Source: an uncultured Clostridium sp.
GTDB lineage: Bacteria > Bacillota > Clostridia > Peptostreptococcales > Peptostreptococcaceae
Reading direction: 5' to 3'
Length of the DNA: 55,412 nt
NCBI GenBank assembly: GCA_945871955.1
Contig: CAMBXR010000010.1
Coordinates: forward strand, 1-55,412
In this document: in pieces, positions 26,571-34,822 of the stretch
Position numbering within the stretch: the first letter of the stretch is position 1
Layout of the letters: each line of letters begins with the position of its first letter
Program-made: the position numbers and the translations under genes
Notes under the pieces: generated by a model
What the model saw: the letters and a program-made list of their open reading frames with translations, nothing else
Databases searched by the model: none
What the model was told of the DNA's origin: nothing

Positions 26571-28232
26571 ATGAAAAGTGATAATGTGAGAAAAGGAATG
26601 CAACAAGGACCTCATAGATCTTTATTTAATGCGTTAGGTCATACAGAAGAAGAAATGAACAAGCCTTTAGTAGGTATAGTCAGCTCTTACAATGAAATTG
26701 TTCCAGGTCATATGAACTTGGATAAAATAGTTGATGCAGTAAAACTAGGTGTTGCCATGGCAGGTGGAACTCCTGTAGTATTTCCAGCTATAGCTGTGTG
26801 CGATGGTATAGCTATGGGTCATGAAGGAATGAAGTATTCTCTTGCAACTAGAGAATTAATAGCAGACTCTACAGAGTCTATGGCTTTAGCTCATCAATTT
26901 GATGCTTTAGTTATGGTACCAAACTGTGACAAAAATGTGCCAGGGCTTTTAATGGCAGCAGCTAGGATAAATGTACCTACAGTATTTGTAAGTGGAGGGC
27001 CTATGCTTGCAGGTCGTGTTAAAGGAGAAAAAAGAAGTTTATCTTCTATGTTTGAAGCTATAGGTGCTTATGCAGCAGGAACTATGACAGAAGAAGAAGT
27101 TAGAGAATATGAAAATAAAGTATGCCCAACATGTGGATCTTGTTCCGGAATGTATACAGCAAATAGTATGAACTGTTTAACAGAGGCTTTAGGAATGGGT
27201 CTTAAAGGAAATGGAACAATACCAGCTGTATATTCAGAAAGAATAAAACTTGCTAAACATGCAGGAATGAAAGTTATGGAACTTTATGAAAAAAATATAA
27301 GACCAAGGGATATATTAACTGAAAAAGCTTTTATGAATGCTTTAACAGTAGACATGGCACTGGGATGTTCAACAAATTCAATGTTACACTTACCAGCCAT
27401 AGCTCATGAGGCGGGAGTGAAATTAACACTAGATTTAGCTAATGAAGTTAGTGAAAGAACACCAAATCTTTGTCATTTAGCACCAGCAGGGTATACATAT
27501 ATGGAAGATTTAAATGAAGCTGGTGGAATTTATGCAGTTATGAATGAACTTGATAAAAAAGGATTATTATATACAGATTTAATAACTGTTACAGGAAAAA
27601 CTGTAAAAGAAAATATAGAAGGATGTATAAATAAAGATATAGAAACTATAAGACCAATAGAAAACCCTTATAGTGAAACTGGAGGACTTGCAGCACTTAA
27701 AGGAAACCTTGCACCAAATGGTAGTATAGTAAAAAAATCTGCTGTATGTGAAGAAATGTTAGTGCATGTTGGTCCAGCCAGAGTATTTGACTGTGAAGAA
27801 GATGCCATAGCAGCCATAAAAGGTGGGAAAATAGTAGCAGGAGATGTGGTTGTAATCAGATATGAAGGACCAAAAGGAGGTCCTGGTATGAGGGAAATGT
27901 TAAATCCAACTTCAGCTATAGCAGGTATGGGATTAGGATCAAGTGTAGCATTAATTACTGATGGTCGTTTCTCAGGAGCTTCTAGGGGTGCATCCATAGG
28001 ACATGTTTCTCCAGAGGCTGCAGTAGGAGGACCTATAGCTCTAGTTAAAGAAGGAGATTTAATAAAAATAAATATAAACGAAAAAACTTTAGATATGGTT
28101 GTATCGCCTGAAGAGTTGGAAGAAAGAAGAAAAGAATGGACTCCAAGAAAGCCAAAAATAACTTCGGGTTATTTAGGAAGATATAGTAAAATGGTAACTT
28201 CAGGAGATAGAGGAGCTGTATTAGAATTCTAA
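26571..28232 (+). CDS. ilvD: Dihydroxy-acid dehydratase
   Basis: 553 residues, full length. Converts dihydroxy-isovalerate and dihydroxy-methylvalerate to the 2-keto acids of valine and isoleucine synthesis. Iron-sulfur ligands are visible in PNCDKNVPG and [16 protein letters not shown]; the C-terminal GRFSGASRG motif is intact. The gene stands alone: no ilvB, ilvC, ilvE or leu genes are in the window, which is unusual. Start follows AGGGGGATAAA. It has its own consensus promoter and a terminator. Confidence 0.96.
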   Translation: MKSDNVRKGMQQGPHRSLFNALGHTEEEMNKPLVGIVSSYNEIVPGHMNLDKIVDAVKLGVAMAGGTPVVFPAIAVCDGIAMGHEGMKYSLATRELIADSTESMALAHQFDALVMVPNCDKNVPGLLMAAARINVPTVFVSGGPMLAGRVKGEKRSLSSMFEAIGAYAAGTMTEEEVREYENKVCPTCGSCSGMYTANSMNCLTEALGMGLKGNGTIPAVYSERIKLAKHAGMKVMELYEKNIRPRDILTEKAFMNALTVDMALGCSTNSMLHLPAIAHEAGVKLTLDLANEVSERTPNLCHLAPAGYTYMEDLNEAGGIYAVMNELDKKGLLYTDLITVTGKTVKENIEGCINKDIETIRPIENPYSETGGLAALKGNLAPNGSIVKKSAVCEEMLVHVGPARVFDCEEDAIAAIKGGKIVAGDVVVIRYEGPKGGPGMREMLNPTSAIAGMGLGSSVALITDGRFSGASRGASIGHVSPEAAVGGPIALVKEGDLIKININEKTLDMVVSPEELEERRKEWTPRKPKITSGYLGRYSKMVTSGDRGAVLEF

Positions 28233-28269
28233 TAAAGATAAATAAAAAAGAATGAATTGTTATAAAAAA

Positions 28270-28333
28270 GAAGGGGTTTTGAAACAAGACTTGCAAAACT
28301 TGCAAAAAAAAACAAAGCCCCTTCATTTTTATT
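28270..28333 (+). terminator. ilvD terminator
   Basis: 12-bp stem GAAGGGGTTTTG / CAAAGCCCCTTC (one G-U pair) with a 31-base loop and a T-rich tail. The loop contains a doubled ACTTGCAAAA motif. Confidence 0.75.
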
Positions 28334-28416
28334 GCGGAAATACAGGTAAAAAATAATTTTTATAGAGATTTTGTAATAAAAAATGAAATTTTGTAAAAAA
28401 ATTATGCAAAATCCTA

Positions 28417-28445
28417 TTGTGCTTTAGGAAAATTTATCATATAAT
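28417..28445 (+). promoter_or_regulatory. Promoter of the AGCS symporter gene
   Basis: TTGTGC (28417-28422), 17-bp spacer, perfect TATAAT (28440-28445), giving a leader of roughly 90 bases. Confidence 0.55.
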
Positions 28446-28538
28446 GAATATAGATAAATGAGAGATTTATATTTTATTTATTTTTTGAAATGATAAAACA
28501 ATACTTAACAATAATTATAATAAGAGGAGGAATATTTA

Positions 28539-29960
28539 ATGGAATTATTAAACAACTTAGTAGGAATTGTAAATGAGTTTTTATGGTCAAAATTATTAAT
28601 AGTAATGTTAATTACTTTAGGAATTTACTTTACTATTAGTACAAGATTTGTTCAATTTAGATTTTTTAAAGAAATGTTTAGACTTTTAGGTGATGGAGCT
28701 AAGGGGGAGAAAAAACAAGGTTCTATTTCTTCTTTCCAAGCATTTTGTATATCTACAGCATCACGTGTTGGAACTGGTAATATAGCGGGAATTGCAATGG
28801 CAGTTGTTGCTGGAGGACCTGGTTCAGTATTTTGGATGTGGCTTATAGCACTTATCGGTTCAGCATCAAGTTTTGTTGAAAGTACATTAGCACAAATATT
28901 TAAAGTAAAAGATGGAGATGGATATAGAGGAGGACCTGCATATTATATGGAGCAAGGTCTTGGTAATAAGAAAATGGGTATATTATTCTCAGTTCTTATA
29001 ACAATATGTTTCGGATTTATATTCAACGCAGTTCAATCAAATACAATAACAGCAGCATTTAACAATGCTTTTGGTGTAAATAGATTAGCTATAGGTATAA
29101 TACTTGCAGTATTAACAGGAATAATAATATTTGGTGGTGTACATAGAGTTGCAAAAGTTTCTGAAGTAATAGTGCCAATATTTGCAGTTTTATATATACT
29201 AGTTTCTTTATTTGTTGTTGTTATAAATATAGGTGAAATACCAGGTATAATAAAAACAATATTTGAAAGTGCTTTTGGACTTAGAGAAATGGCTGTAGGT
29301 TCAATGAGTGGTATGATATTAGTTGGTATAAAAAGAGGATTATTCTCAAATGAAGCAGGTATGGGGTCAGCTCCAAATGCTGCTGCAACTGCAGATGTAA
29401 CTCATCCAGTTAAACAAGGTTTAATCCAAACTTTAGGTGTATTTACAGATACAATAGTAATATGTTCATGTACAGCATTTATGATATTATTATATTCTGA
29501 TTATGCAACTGCTGGTCTTGAAGGTATAGAATTAACACAAGCTGCACTTTCATCTCAAATAGGACCTATAGGAAACATATTTATAGCTATATGTATATTA
29601 TTATTCGCTTTCAGTTCAATAGTTGGAAACTACTATTATGGTGAGTCTAATATAGAATTTATGAGTAATAATAAAACTGTACTAAATGTATTTAGAGCAA
29701 TGGTAGTTGGTATGGTATTATTTGGATCAATTGCAAAAGTTCAATTAGTTTGGGATTTAGCAGACGTATTCATGGGATTAATGGCAATCATAAATCTAAT
29801 AGCAATAGCTTTACTTGGTAAATATGCTTTTGTAGTATTAAAAGATTATACAGATCAAAAGAAAGCTGGTATAAAAGATCCTGTATTTATTGCATCAAAT
29901 ATAAAAGGATTAGAAAACGTAGAATGCTGGCAAGGAGAAAAAGAAGAAAAAGCTATATAA
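28539..29960 (+). CDS. Sodium:alanine/glycine symporter, AGCS family
   Basis: 473 residues, about 11 membrane helices. Family marks are RFVQFRFFKEMFRLL, STASRVGTGNIAGIAMAV, GGPGSVFWMW and the GIKRGLFSNEAGMGSAPNAA block. It imports alanine or glycine with sodium. The gene is monocistronic with an AGGAGGAAT ribosome binding site. Substrate preference between Ala and Gly cannot be told from sequence, and no glycine riboswitch precedes it. Confidence 0.95.
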   Translation: MELLNNLVGIVNEFLWSKLLIVMLITLGIYFTISTRFVQFRFFKEMFRLLGDGAKGEKKQGSISSFQAFCISTASRVGTGNIAGIAMAVVAGGPGSVFWMWLIALIGSASSFVESTLAQIFKVKDGDGYRGGPAYYMEQGLGNKKMGILFSVLITICFGFIFNAVQSNTITAAFNNAFGVNRLAIGIILAVLTGIIIFGGVHRVAKVSEVIVPIFAVLYILVSLFVVVINIGEIPGIIKTIFESAFGLREMAVGSMSGMILVGIKRGLFSNEAGMGSAPNAAATADVTHPVKQGLIQTLGVFTDTIVICSCTAFMILLYSDYATAGLEGIELTQAALSSQIGPIGNIFIAICILLFAFSSIVGNYYYGESNIEFMSNNKTVLNVFRAMVVGMVLFGSIAKVQLVWDLADVFMGLMAIINLIAIALLGKYAFVVLKDYTDQKKAGIKDPVFIASNIKGLENVECWQGEKEEKAI

Positions 29961-29977
29961 TAAAATATAGATAATAT

Positions 29978-30037
29978 AAAAAAGCCCTAGATGATATATT
30001 CAAATAAGAGTATAATCATATAGGGCTTTTTATTATT
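29978..30037. terminator. Bidirectional terminator between symporter and cstA
   Basis: Perfect 11-bp stem AAAAAGCCCTA / TAGGGCTTTTT with a long loop that can pair further; serves both convergent genes. Confidence 0.85.
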
Positions 30038-30044
30038 TTAATAA

Positions 30045-31778
30045 TTAAGCTGTTTTTTTAACATTTTTAAATTGTTTTCTAAGAGTACTTACACCTTCTA
30101 CCATAAGTACTATAGCAAGAATTATAAGAAGTACAGCTAAAATTGTACGTATATAGCACCAAGTAAGGCCTGCACCACCAGCACTTATTGCAAGTACATT
30201 AGTTTTTATTGTTAAAGCTAAAGATACAACAGTTGCAATTAACATAAATACCATAGGGAAGAATAACATTTTATTATTTTTACCTATATTACCAAGCCAA
30301 GCTGCAACAGCAAGTAATCCAAGAGCTGCTAATAACTGGTTAGCTGCTCCAAATAATGCCCATATATTTGCATATCCAGTAAGTCCTAGAGATATACCTA
30401 AAACAACAGTTATAAGAGTTGCTAAAAATGGATTAGTTAAAGTTTTTTTCAATCCAGTAACTTGGTCTCTAGTTTCACCAGGTTCTAACCAAAATTCTTG
30501 GAACATATAACGAGCAAGACGAGTTGCTGTATCTAAAGAAGTTAAACAAAATACTGATACTGTTAAAACTAATAATGAGTATGTTATATTGTATGCATTA
30601 GTAAGTCCTGGTATTTTGCTTAGCATTCCAGCTATTCCTGAGGCAAAAACTACTGTAGGAGTAACTGTAGTTCCAGCTGCATAATCTTTCCAAATAAATC
30701 CTACTGCACATACAGATATTACTGCAAGAACACATTCAACTAACATGGAACCATATGCTATTGGTCTAGCATCTTTTTCACTGTCTATTTGTTTTGCTGT
30801 AGTACCAGAAGCAACCAAAGAGTGGAAACCAGATATTGCACCACAAGCTATAGTAACAAATAAAGCAGGGAATAAATATCCAAGTGATGTTCCTGTTGGA
30901 GCTACTGTATCAACAAATCCAGTAAATGCCGGAATATCTAAAGTTGGATGAGAACCTATTATACCAACAACTGCAAGTATTATCATAGCATATAGTAAGA
31001 AAGAACTTAAGTAATCACGAGGTTGAAGTAATATCCAAACAGGTGTTACAGAAGCAACTAAGATATATAAGCCAACTATAATCATCCAAGTTGTAGAACT
31101 TAAGTAAAGTGGATGATAATTAAGACCTATTGCTATACAAGCAACTATAGCTATAACACCTATTATTGTTGAAGTAGCAAGAGAAGCATTACGTCTATAA
31201 ACGAAGAATCCAAATGCAATTGCTATTAATATAAATAATATAGATATCATTGCAGTAGATGCATTTGCTGAACTTGCAGCTATATCAACAGCACCAGTAT
31301 CAGTAAAAGTTGCCTTGAAAGTTTCTGCAACTATAGAAGCAAAGGCAGCCACTACTAATAATAATGTTAAATAAGAGAAAATAAGAAATAATTTCTTAGC
31401 ACGAGCACCTATATTTTGACCTATAACTTCACCTATAGATTGTCCTTTATGGCGTATAGAAGCAAATAATGCACCAAAGTCATGAGTTGCTCCAAAGAAT
31501 ATACCACCTATTAAAACCCAAAGTAAAACTGGAACCCAACCAAATACTGCTGCTTGTATAGGACCATTTATTGGACCAGCACCAGCTATTGATGAAAAGT
31601 GGTGTCCAAGAAGTACGGGAGCTTTTGCAGGTACATAATCTACACCATCTTCTAATTCATGGGAAGGAGTGACTTTCTTTTCGTCAATTCCCCATTGATT
31701 AGCTAACCACTTGCCATAAGTGATATAGCCAATGAATAATACTACAGTACTAGATACTAATAAAGTTACTGCGCTCAT
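30045..31778 (-). CDS. cstA: CstA-family peptide/pyruvate transporter
   Basis: 577 residues with about 15 membrane helices. CstA marks are PLLGHHFSSIAGAGPINGPI-like (VLLGHHFSSIAGAGPINGP), FGATHDFGALFASIRHKGQS and SGFHSLVASGTTAKQI. The family is induced on carbon starvation and takes up peptides or pyruvate. In enterobacteria cstA and btsT are followed by a small ybdD/yjiX gene; here no such gene exists, but a 183-residue protein of unknown function is encoded 71 bp upstream on the same strand. Confidence 0.93.
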   Translation of the reverse strand: MSAVTLLVSSTVVLFIGYITYGKWLANQWGIDEKKVTPSHELEDGVDYVPAKAPVLLGHHFSSIAGAGPINGPIQAAVFGWVPVLLWVLIGGIFFGATHDFGALFASIRHKGQSIGEVIGQNIGARAKKLFLIFSYLTLLLVVAAFASIVAETFKATFTDTGAVDIAASSANASTAMISILFILIAIAFGFFVYRRNASLATSTIIGVIAIVACIAIGLNYHPLYLSSTTWMIIVGLYILVASVTPVWILLQPRDYLSSFLLYAMIILAVVGIIGSHPTLDIPAFTGFVDTVAPTGTSLGYLFPALFVTIACGAISGFHSLVASGTTAKQIDSEKDARPIAYGSMLVECVLAVISVCAVGFIWKDYAAGTTVTPTVVFASGIAGMLSKIPGLTNAYNITYSLLVLTVSVFCLTSLDTATRLARYMFQEFWLEPGETRDQVTGLKKTLTNPFLATLITVVLGISLGLTGYANIWALFGAANQLLAALGLLAVAAWLGNIGKNNKMLFFPMVFMLIATVVSLALTIKTNVLAISAGGAGLTWCYIRTILAVLLIILAIVLMVEGVSTLRKQFKNVKKTA

Positions 31779-31849
31779 AAGCTTACCCCCTTTTTTTTAA
31801 AGCTTATTAAATTTTTATAGTTATTTATATAAAATTTATAACTACCTAA

Positions 31850-32401
31850 TTAACAATATTCTTTATGTAGTTTTCTAGATATGGATTTTTTCTTAGAAAA
31901 TATTTCTTTTAAAAATTTTGATGTGACATTCCCACTTTTATTACCACAGATTTTATTTTCACTGATGTTTATACAACTTATATGAAAATCCATCCATCCA
32001 TGTAGATAAAATTTGAAATTTTTAGTGATTTTACATTTTTTCAAAAGTCTTTCAGCTTCTTTTTCACAAGTATCGCATATAAAAATAGTAGTAATATATG
32101 AATACATATGACCAGGTTTGGGATTTATAAGCTTCATACCATTTTCATAAGCATAGTCCCTACATTTTACAAAATCGTTTTTTGTTAAACTATTCATTTT
32201 AAAAATATAAACATATTCATTAGCATCGCTACTCCAAAGCTGAGCCTTTTTTGTAAGTACATATTTTTCATTGTGAACATGAAATTCACACTTTGCCACA
32301 AGAGGATCTTTCCTACTATCATATTTTTCTACGTCATAATATGTAGAGTAACTTCTTAAAATTTTATCTAAAATAATATCTTTATCTGATAATAAAAGCA
32401 T
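31850..32401 (-). CDS. Conserved-looking protein of unknown function upstream of cstA
   Basis: 183 residues, soluble, mixed alpha/beta, starting MLLLSDKDIILDKIL. The in-frame start at 32452 is less likely because AAGGGAGGATTTAAA precedes the ATG at 32401. A CDTCEKEAERLLKKC stretch may bind metal or form a disulfide, and the C-terminal 40 residues are lysine-rich (ISENKICGNKSGN, KKKSISRKL). No family recognised. Being upstream of cstA with only 71 bp between, it is probably in the same operon and may be tied to CstA function or control. Confidence 0.65.
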   Translation of the reverse strand: MLLLSDKDIILDKILRSYSTYYDVEKYDSRKDPLVAKCEFHVHNEKYVLTKKAQLWSSDANEYVYIFKMNSLTKNDFVKCRDYAYENGMKLINPKPGHMYSYITTIFICDTCEKEAERLLKKCKITKNFKFYLHGWMDFHISCINISENKICGNKSGNVTSKFLKEIFSKKKSISRKLHKEYC

Positions 32402-32510
32402 TTTAAATCCTCCCTTGGTATAAGTTGATAATTTAATAAAATAATAGTACAATTACTAACAAAAAACAATCAAATCTAATAAAAAAATTAAAGTAATTAA
32501 TGAAACTACA

Positions 32511-32558
32511 AAAAAACCATATAAGTATAAAGCAATTTATATACTATATGGTTTTTAT
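32511..32558 (-). terminator. Terminator of the CNNM/CorC gene
   Basis: AAAAACCATATA / TATATGGTTTTT stem; T-run on the minus strand after the stem. Confidence 0.8.
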
Positions 32559-32582
32559 TAAAGATAATGATTTACTTTTATA

Positions 32583-33911
32583 TTAACTTACATTTTCATT
32601 TAATAAACTCACTTTAACTTTTTCAATTCTATTGTCATCAACTTCAATTACTTTCAGTTCATAATTTTCAATATTTAAAATAATAACTTCTTCATTAGTT
32701 GGAATTTTATTTATAATTGATATAATATATCCATTTATTGTATCATAATCTTCGCATTTTAAATCTGTATTAAATGTATTATTAAAATCTGATATGGACA
32801 TATTTCCTTTTATTTCAACATCTCCATTGTCTAGACTTTTTATTTTATCATCATCTATGTCATACTCATCTTCAATATCTCCGACAATTTCTTCAATTAC
32901 ATCTTCTAAAGTTACTATTCCAGAAAAGCCTCCATATTCATCGATTAATATAGACAGATGATTTTTACTTTGTTTTAATAAAAGAAATAATTCATCTATT
33001 TTTTTTGTTTCTGGAACAAAGCAAGGGATGTGTAAAATTTCCTTGAATTTTATACTTGCTAAATCATTTTTAATTAAAAGAGAAATCAAGTCTTTTTTAT
33101 AAAGAATACCAATTATATTGTCTACAGAGTCTTCATATACTGGTATTCTTGAATACTTACAATTTAATAAAGTATTTAAGATAGTATCAATATCATCATT
33201 TACATCAATTAGAATAGTATCAGTTCTAGAGGTCATAATTTCTTTTGATATTTTATCGGAAAAATCAAAAACTTTATTTATTATTTCTTTTTCCATAAGG
33301 TTTATATCTCCATTTTTTTCAGATTGTGTTATTAATAATTTAATTTCTTCTGTACTAATATTATTTTCATTATCAATATCATTATTACCTGTTATTTTCA
33401 ACACAATTTTAGTTGATAAAGATAAAATTTTAATAAATGGTTTAGATATTTTAGATATAAAGTAAATAGGTTTTACAGAAGCCAATGAAATTTGTTCACA
33501 CTTTTTTAGTGCAATTCTTTTAGGAACTAATTCTCCAAATACTAAAGTAAAAAAAGAAAGTATAACTGTAATTAAAATTAATGAAATTTCTTGAGCATAA
33601 GGAATATTATAAGGATATATTAAACTTTGAAATCTGACTGATAGTGTGGTAGCTGCCGATGCGCTGGAGAAAAAACCTGCTAAAGTTATTCCTATTTGTA
33701 TGGTGGATAAAAATCCACTGGGATCTTCTAGTAATTTTCTTAAAAGAATTGCCTTTTTATTATTTTCTTCACATAAAGAATTAATCTTATGTTTGTTAAC
33801 TGATACAAATGCCATTTCAGCTGCTGCAAAAAATCCATTTACTAGTGTAAGAACTAGTATTAATAATAATTGAGGGAAAATGCTCCTCGAGAGGTCATCA
33901 AGACTACTCAT
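32583..33911 (-). CDS. HlyC/CorC-family membrane protein (CNNM, CBS pair, CorC_HlyC)
   Basis: 442 residues. The CNNM (DUF21) membrane domain is at about 10-190 with NGFFAAAEMAFVSVNKHKI, GFLSTIQIGITLAGFFSSA and FGELVPKRIALKK. A CBS pair covers about 205-345 (EIMTSRTDTILIDVNDD, GFSGIVTLEDVIEEIVGDI), and the C-terminal transporter-associated domain follows. The family includes magnesium and cobalt efflux proteins, older names being haemolysin C or CorC; a role in Mg2+ export is the best guess. Single gene with an AGGAGG ribosome binding site. Confidence 0.93.
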   Translation of the reverse strand: MSSLDDLSRSIFPQLLLILVLTLVNGFFAAAEMAFVSVNKHKINSLCEENNKKAILLRKLLEDPSGFLSTIQIGITLAGFFSSASAATTLSVRFQSLIYPYNIPYAQEISLILITVILSFFTLVFGELVPKRIALKKCEQISLASVKPIYFISKISKPFIKILSLSTKIVLKITGNNDIDNENNISTEEIKLLITQSEKNGDINLMEKEIINKVFDFSDKISKEIMTSRTDTILIDVNDDIDTILNTLLNCKYSRIPVYEDSVDNIIGILYKKDLISLLIKNDLASIKFKEILHIPCFVPETKKIDELFLLLKQSKNHLSILIDEYGGFSGIVTLEDVIEEIVGDIEDEYDIDDDKIKSLDNGDVEIKGNMSISDFNNTFNTDLKCEDYDTINGYIISIINKIPTNEEVIILNIENYELKVIEVDDNRIEKVKVSLLNENVS

Positions 33912-34027
33912 TATTAAACTCCTCCTAAAAATTTATTAATATATTATATAAATAATTATATAAATAATATGTTAAGTTTGTGTTAAAATATGAATAATTT
34001 TAATAAAGTGAAGATAATTAGAATTTT

Positions 34028-34068
34028 AAAAAACAACAGGGCTTACTGATTTAAAGTAAGCCCTTTAT
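34028..34068 (-). terminator. Terminator of the repeat-protein gene
   Basis: AGGGCTTACT / AGTAAGCCCT stem, 7-base loop, T-rich on the minus-strand side. Confidence 0.85.
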
Positions 34069-34084
34069 CTTAACTAATATTAAA

Positions 34085-34423
34085 TTATCTCAATTTATCA
34101 ATCAATAATAAGAATGCACTTCCAGTTTTTAATAAATCATCACCTTCAACTCTTCCAACTTTTATGTTTTTATTATTGTAAACATAACCTTGATTATCAA
34201 CTCTACCAACAGGAGAACAATTTATAGGATGATTATATATAATACCATCATTATCAACTCTACCAACAGGAGAGTAGTTAACAGGATCATCATGAACTAT
34301 ATTGTCAGTGTCAACTCTTCCAACAGGGCATGAATGATATAAATGGTTATGAACTACTCCATTTGAATCTACTCTTGCAACTCCTAAAGAATTATACGGA
34401 AAATTTACTATATTATTTACCAT
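34085..34423 (-). CDS. Five-repeat beta-flower-like protein
   Basis: 112 residues built on five units starting VARVD (15), VGRVD (34, 53, 72) and VGRVE (89). The spacing is 19, 19, 19 and 17 residues. Each unit has the pattern VGRVDxxGxVYNxPxxxS. This fits small bacterial propeller-like folds named 4-fold and 5-fold beta-flower proteins, and five units suit the 5-fold form. The repeat also shows in the DNA as 57-bp near-copies. No signal peptide or membrane segment, so it is probably cytoplasmic. Function unknown; single gene with a weak ribosome binding site. Confidence 0.75.
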   Translation of the reverse strand: MVNNIVNFPYNSLGVARVDSNGVVHNHLYHSCPVGRVDTDNIVHDDPVNYSPVGRVDNDGIIYNHPINCSPVGRVDNQGYVYNNKNIKVGRVEGDDLLKTGSAFLLLIDKLR

Positions 34424-34822
34424 CTTCTTTACACCAACCTTTAATTATAATTTTTTTATGAATTTTTATTTATATTCATAATATAAAAATTAGACACAAA
34501 AAAGAGAAAACCTTTATAGAGCATAAATGTATACATAATACTTATATTTTTATTGAAATGTATTTGAAATTGTATGAAAAAATGATTATAAACACAATTA
34601 AAGCAAAATTATAACTGGCGATAAAAAATAATTAATATATACTAAAATAATTTTATTTGTAGAAATATGATGTACTATTGGATTGGATTTTAAAAATTAA
34701 GACAAATAATATACATAAAAAAATAAAAATAATACACAAATTATCAAAAAAGCGCTTGAAAATGTCGAAAATTATTATATAATATATTTGACATATATAT
34801 ATACAAATTTTGGAGGAAAATT
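34424..34822. other. Intergenic region upstream of the PHP surface-protein gene
   Basis: 399 bp, extremely AT-rich. Holds the promoter of the repeat-protein gene on the left (not resolved) and the surface-protein promoter at 34756-34783. No further gene or fold recognised. Confidence 0.6.
34745..34783 (+). promoter_or_regulatory. Promoter of the surface-protein gene with cre-like overlap
   Basis: TTGAAA (34756-34761), 16-bp spacer, perfect TATAAT (34778-34783). The -35 is overlapped by AAAAAAGCGCTTGAAA, whose reverse strand matches the cre consensus with two mismatches, so catabolite repression is possible but weaker than at 12034. Confidence 0.5.

Larger units (their letters stand above)
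28233..28538. other. Intergenic region between ilvD and the symporter gene
   Basis: 306 bp. It holds the ilvD terminator (28270-28333), a doubled ATTTTGTAA motif around 28371-28395 and the symporter promoter (28417-28445). No riboswitch-like fold recognised. Confidence 0.6.

Noticed and set aside
31850-32452. Longer frame for the gene upstream of cstA
   Set aside because: AAGGGAGGATTTAAA directly precedes the internal ATG at 32401.
34085-34423. CRISPR-like repeats at the DNA level
   Set aside because: The 57-bp near-copies are in-frame coding repeats of a protein, with no constant repeat plus unique spacer pattern.
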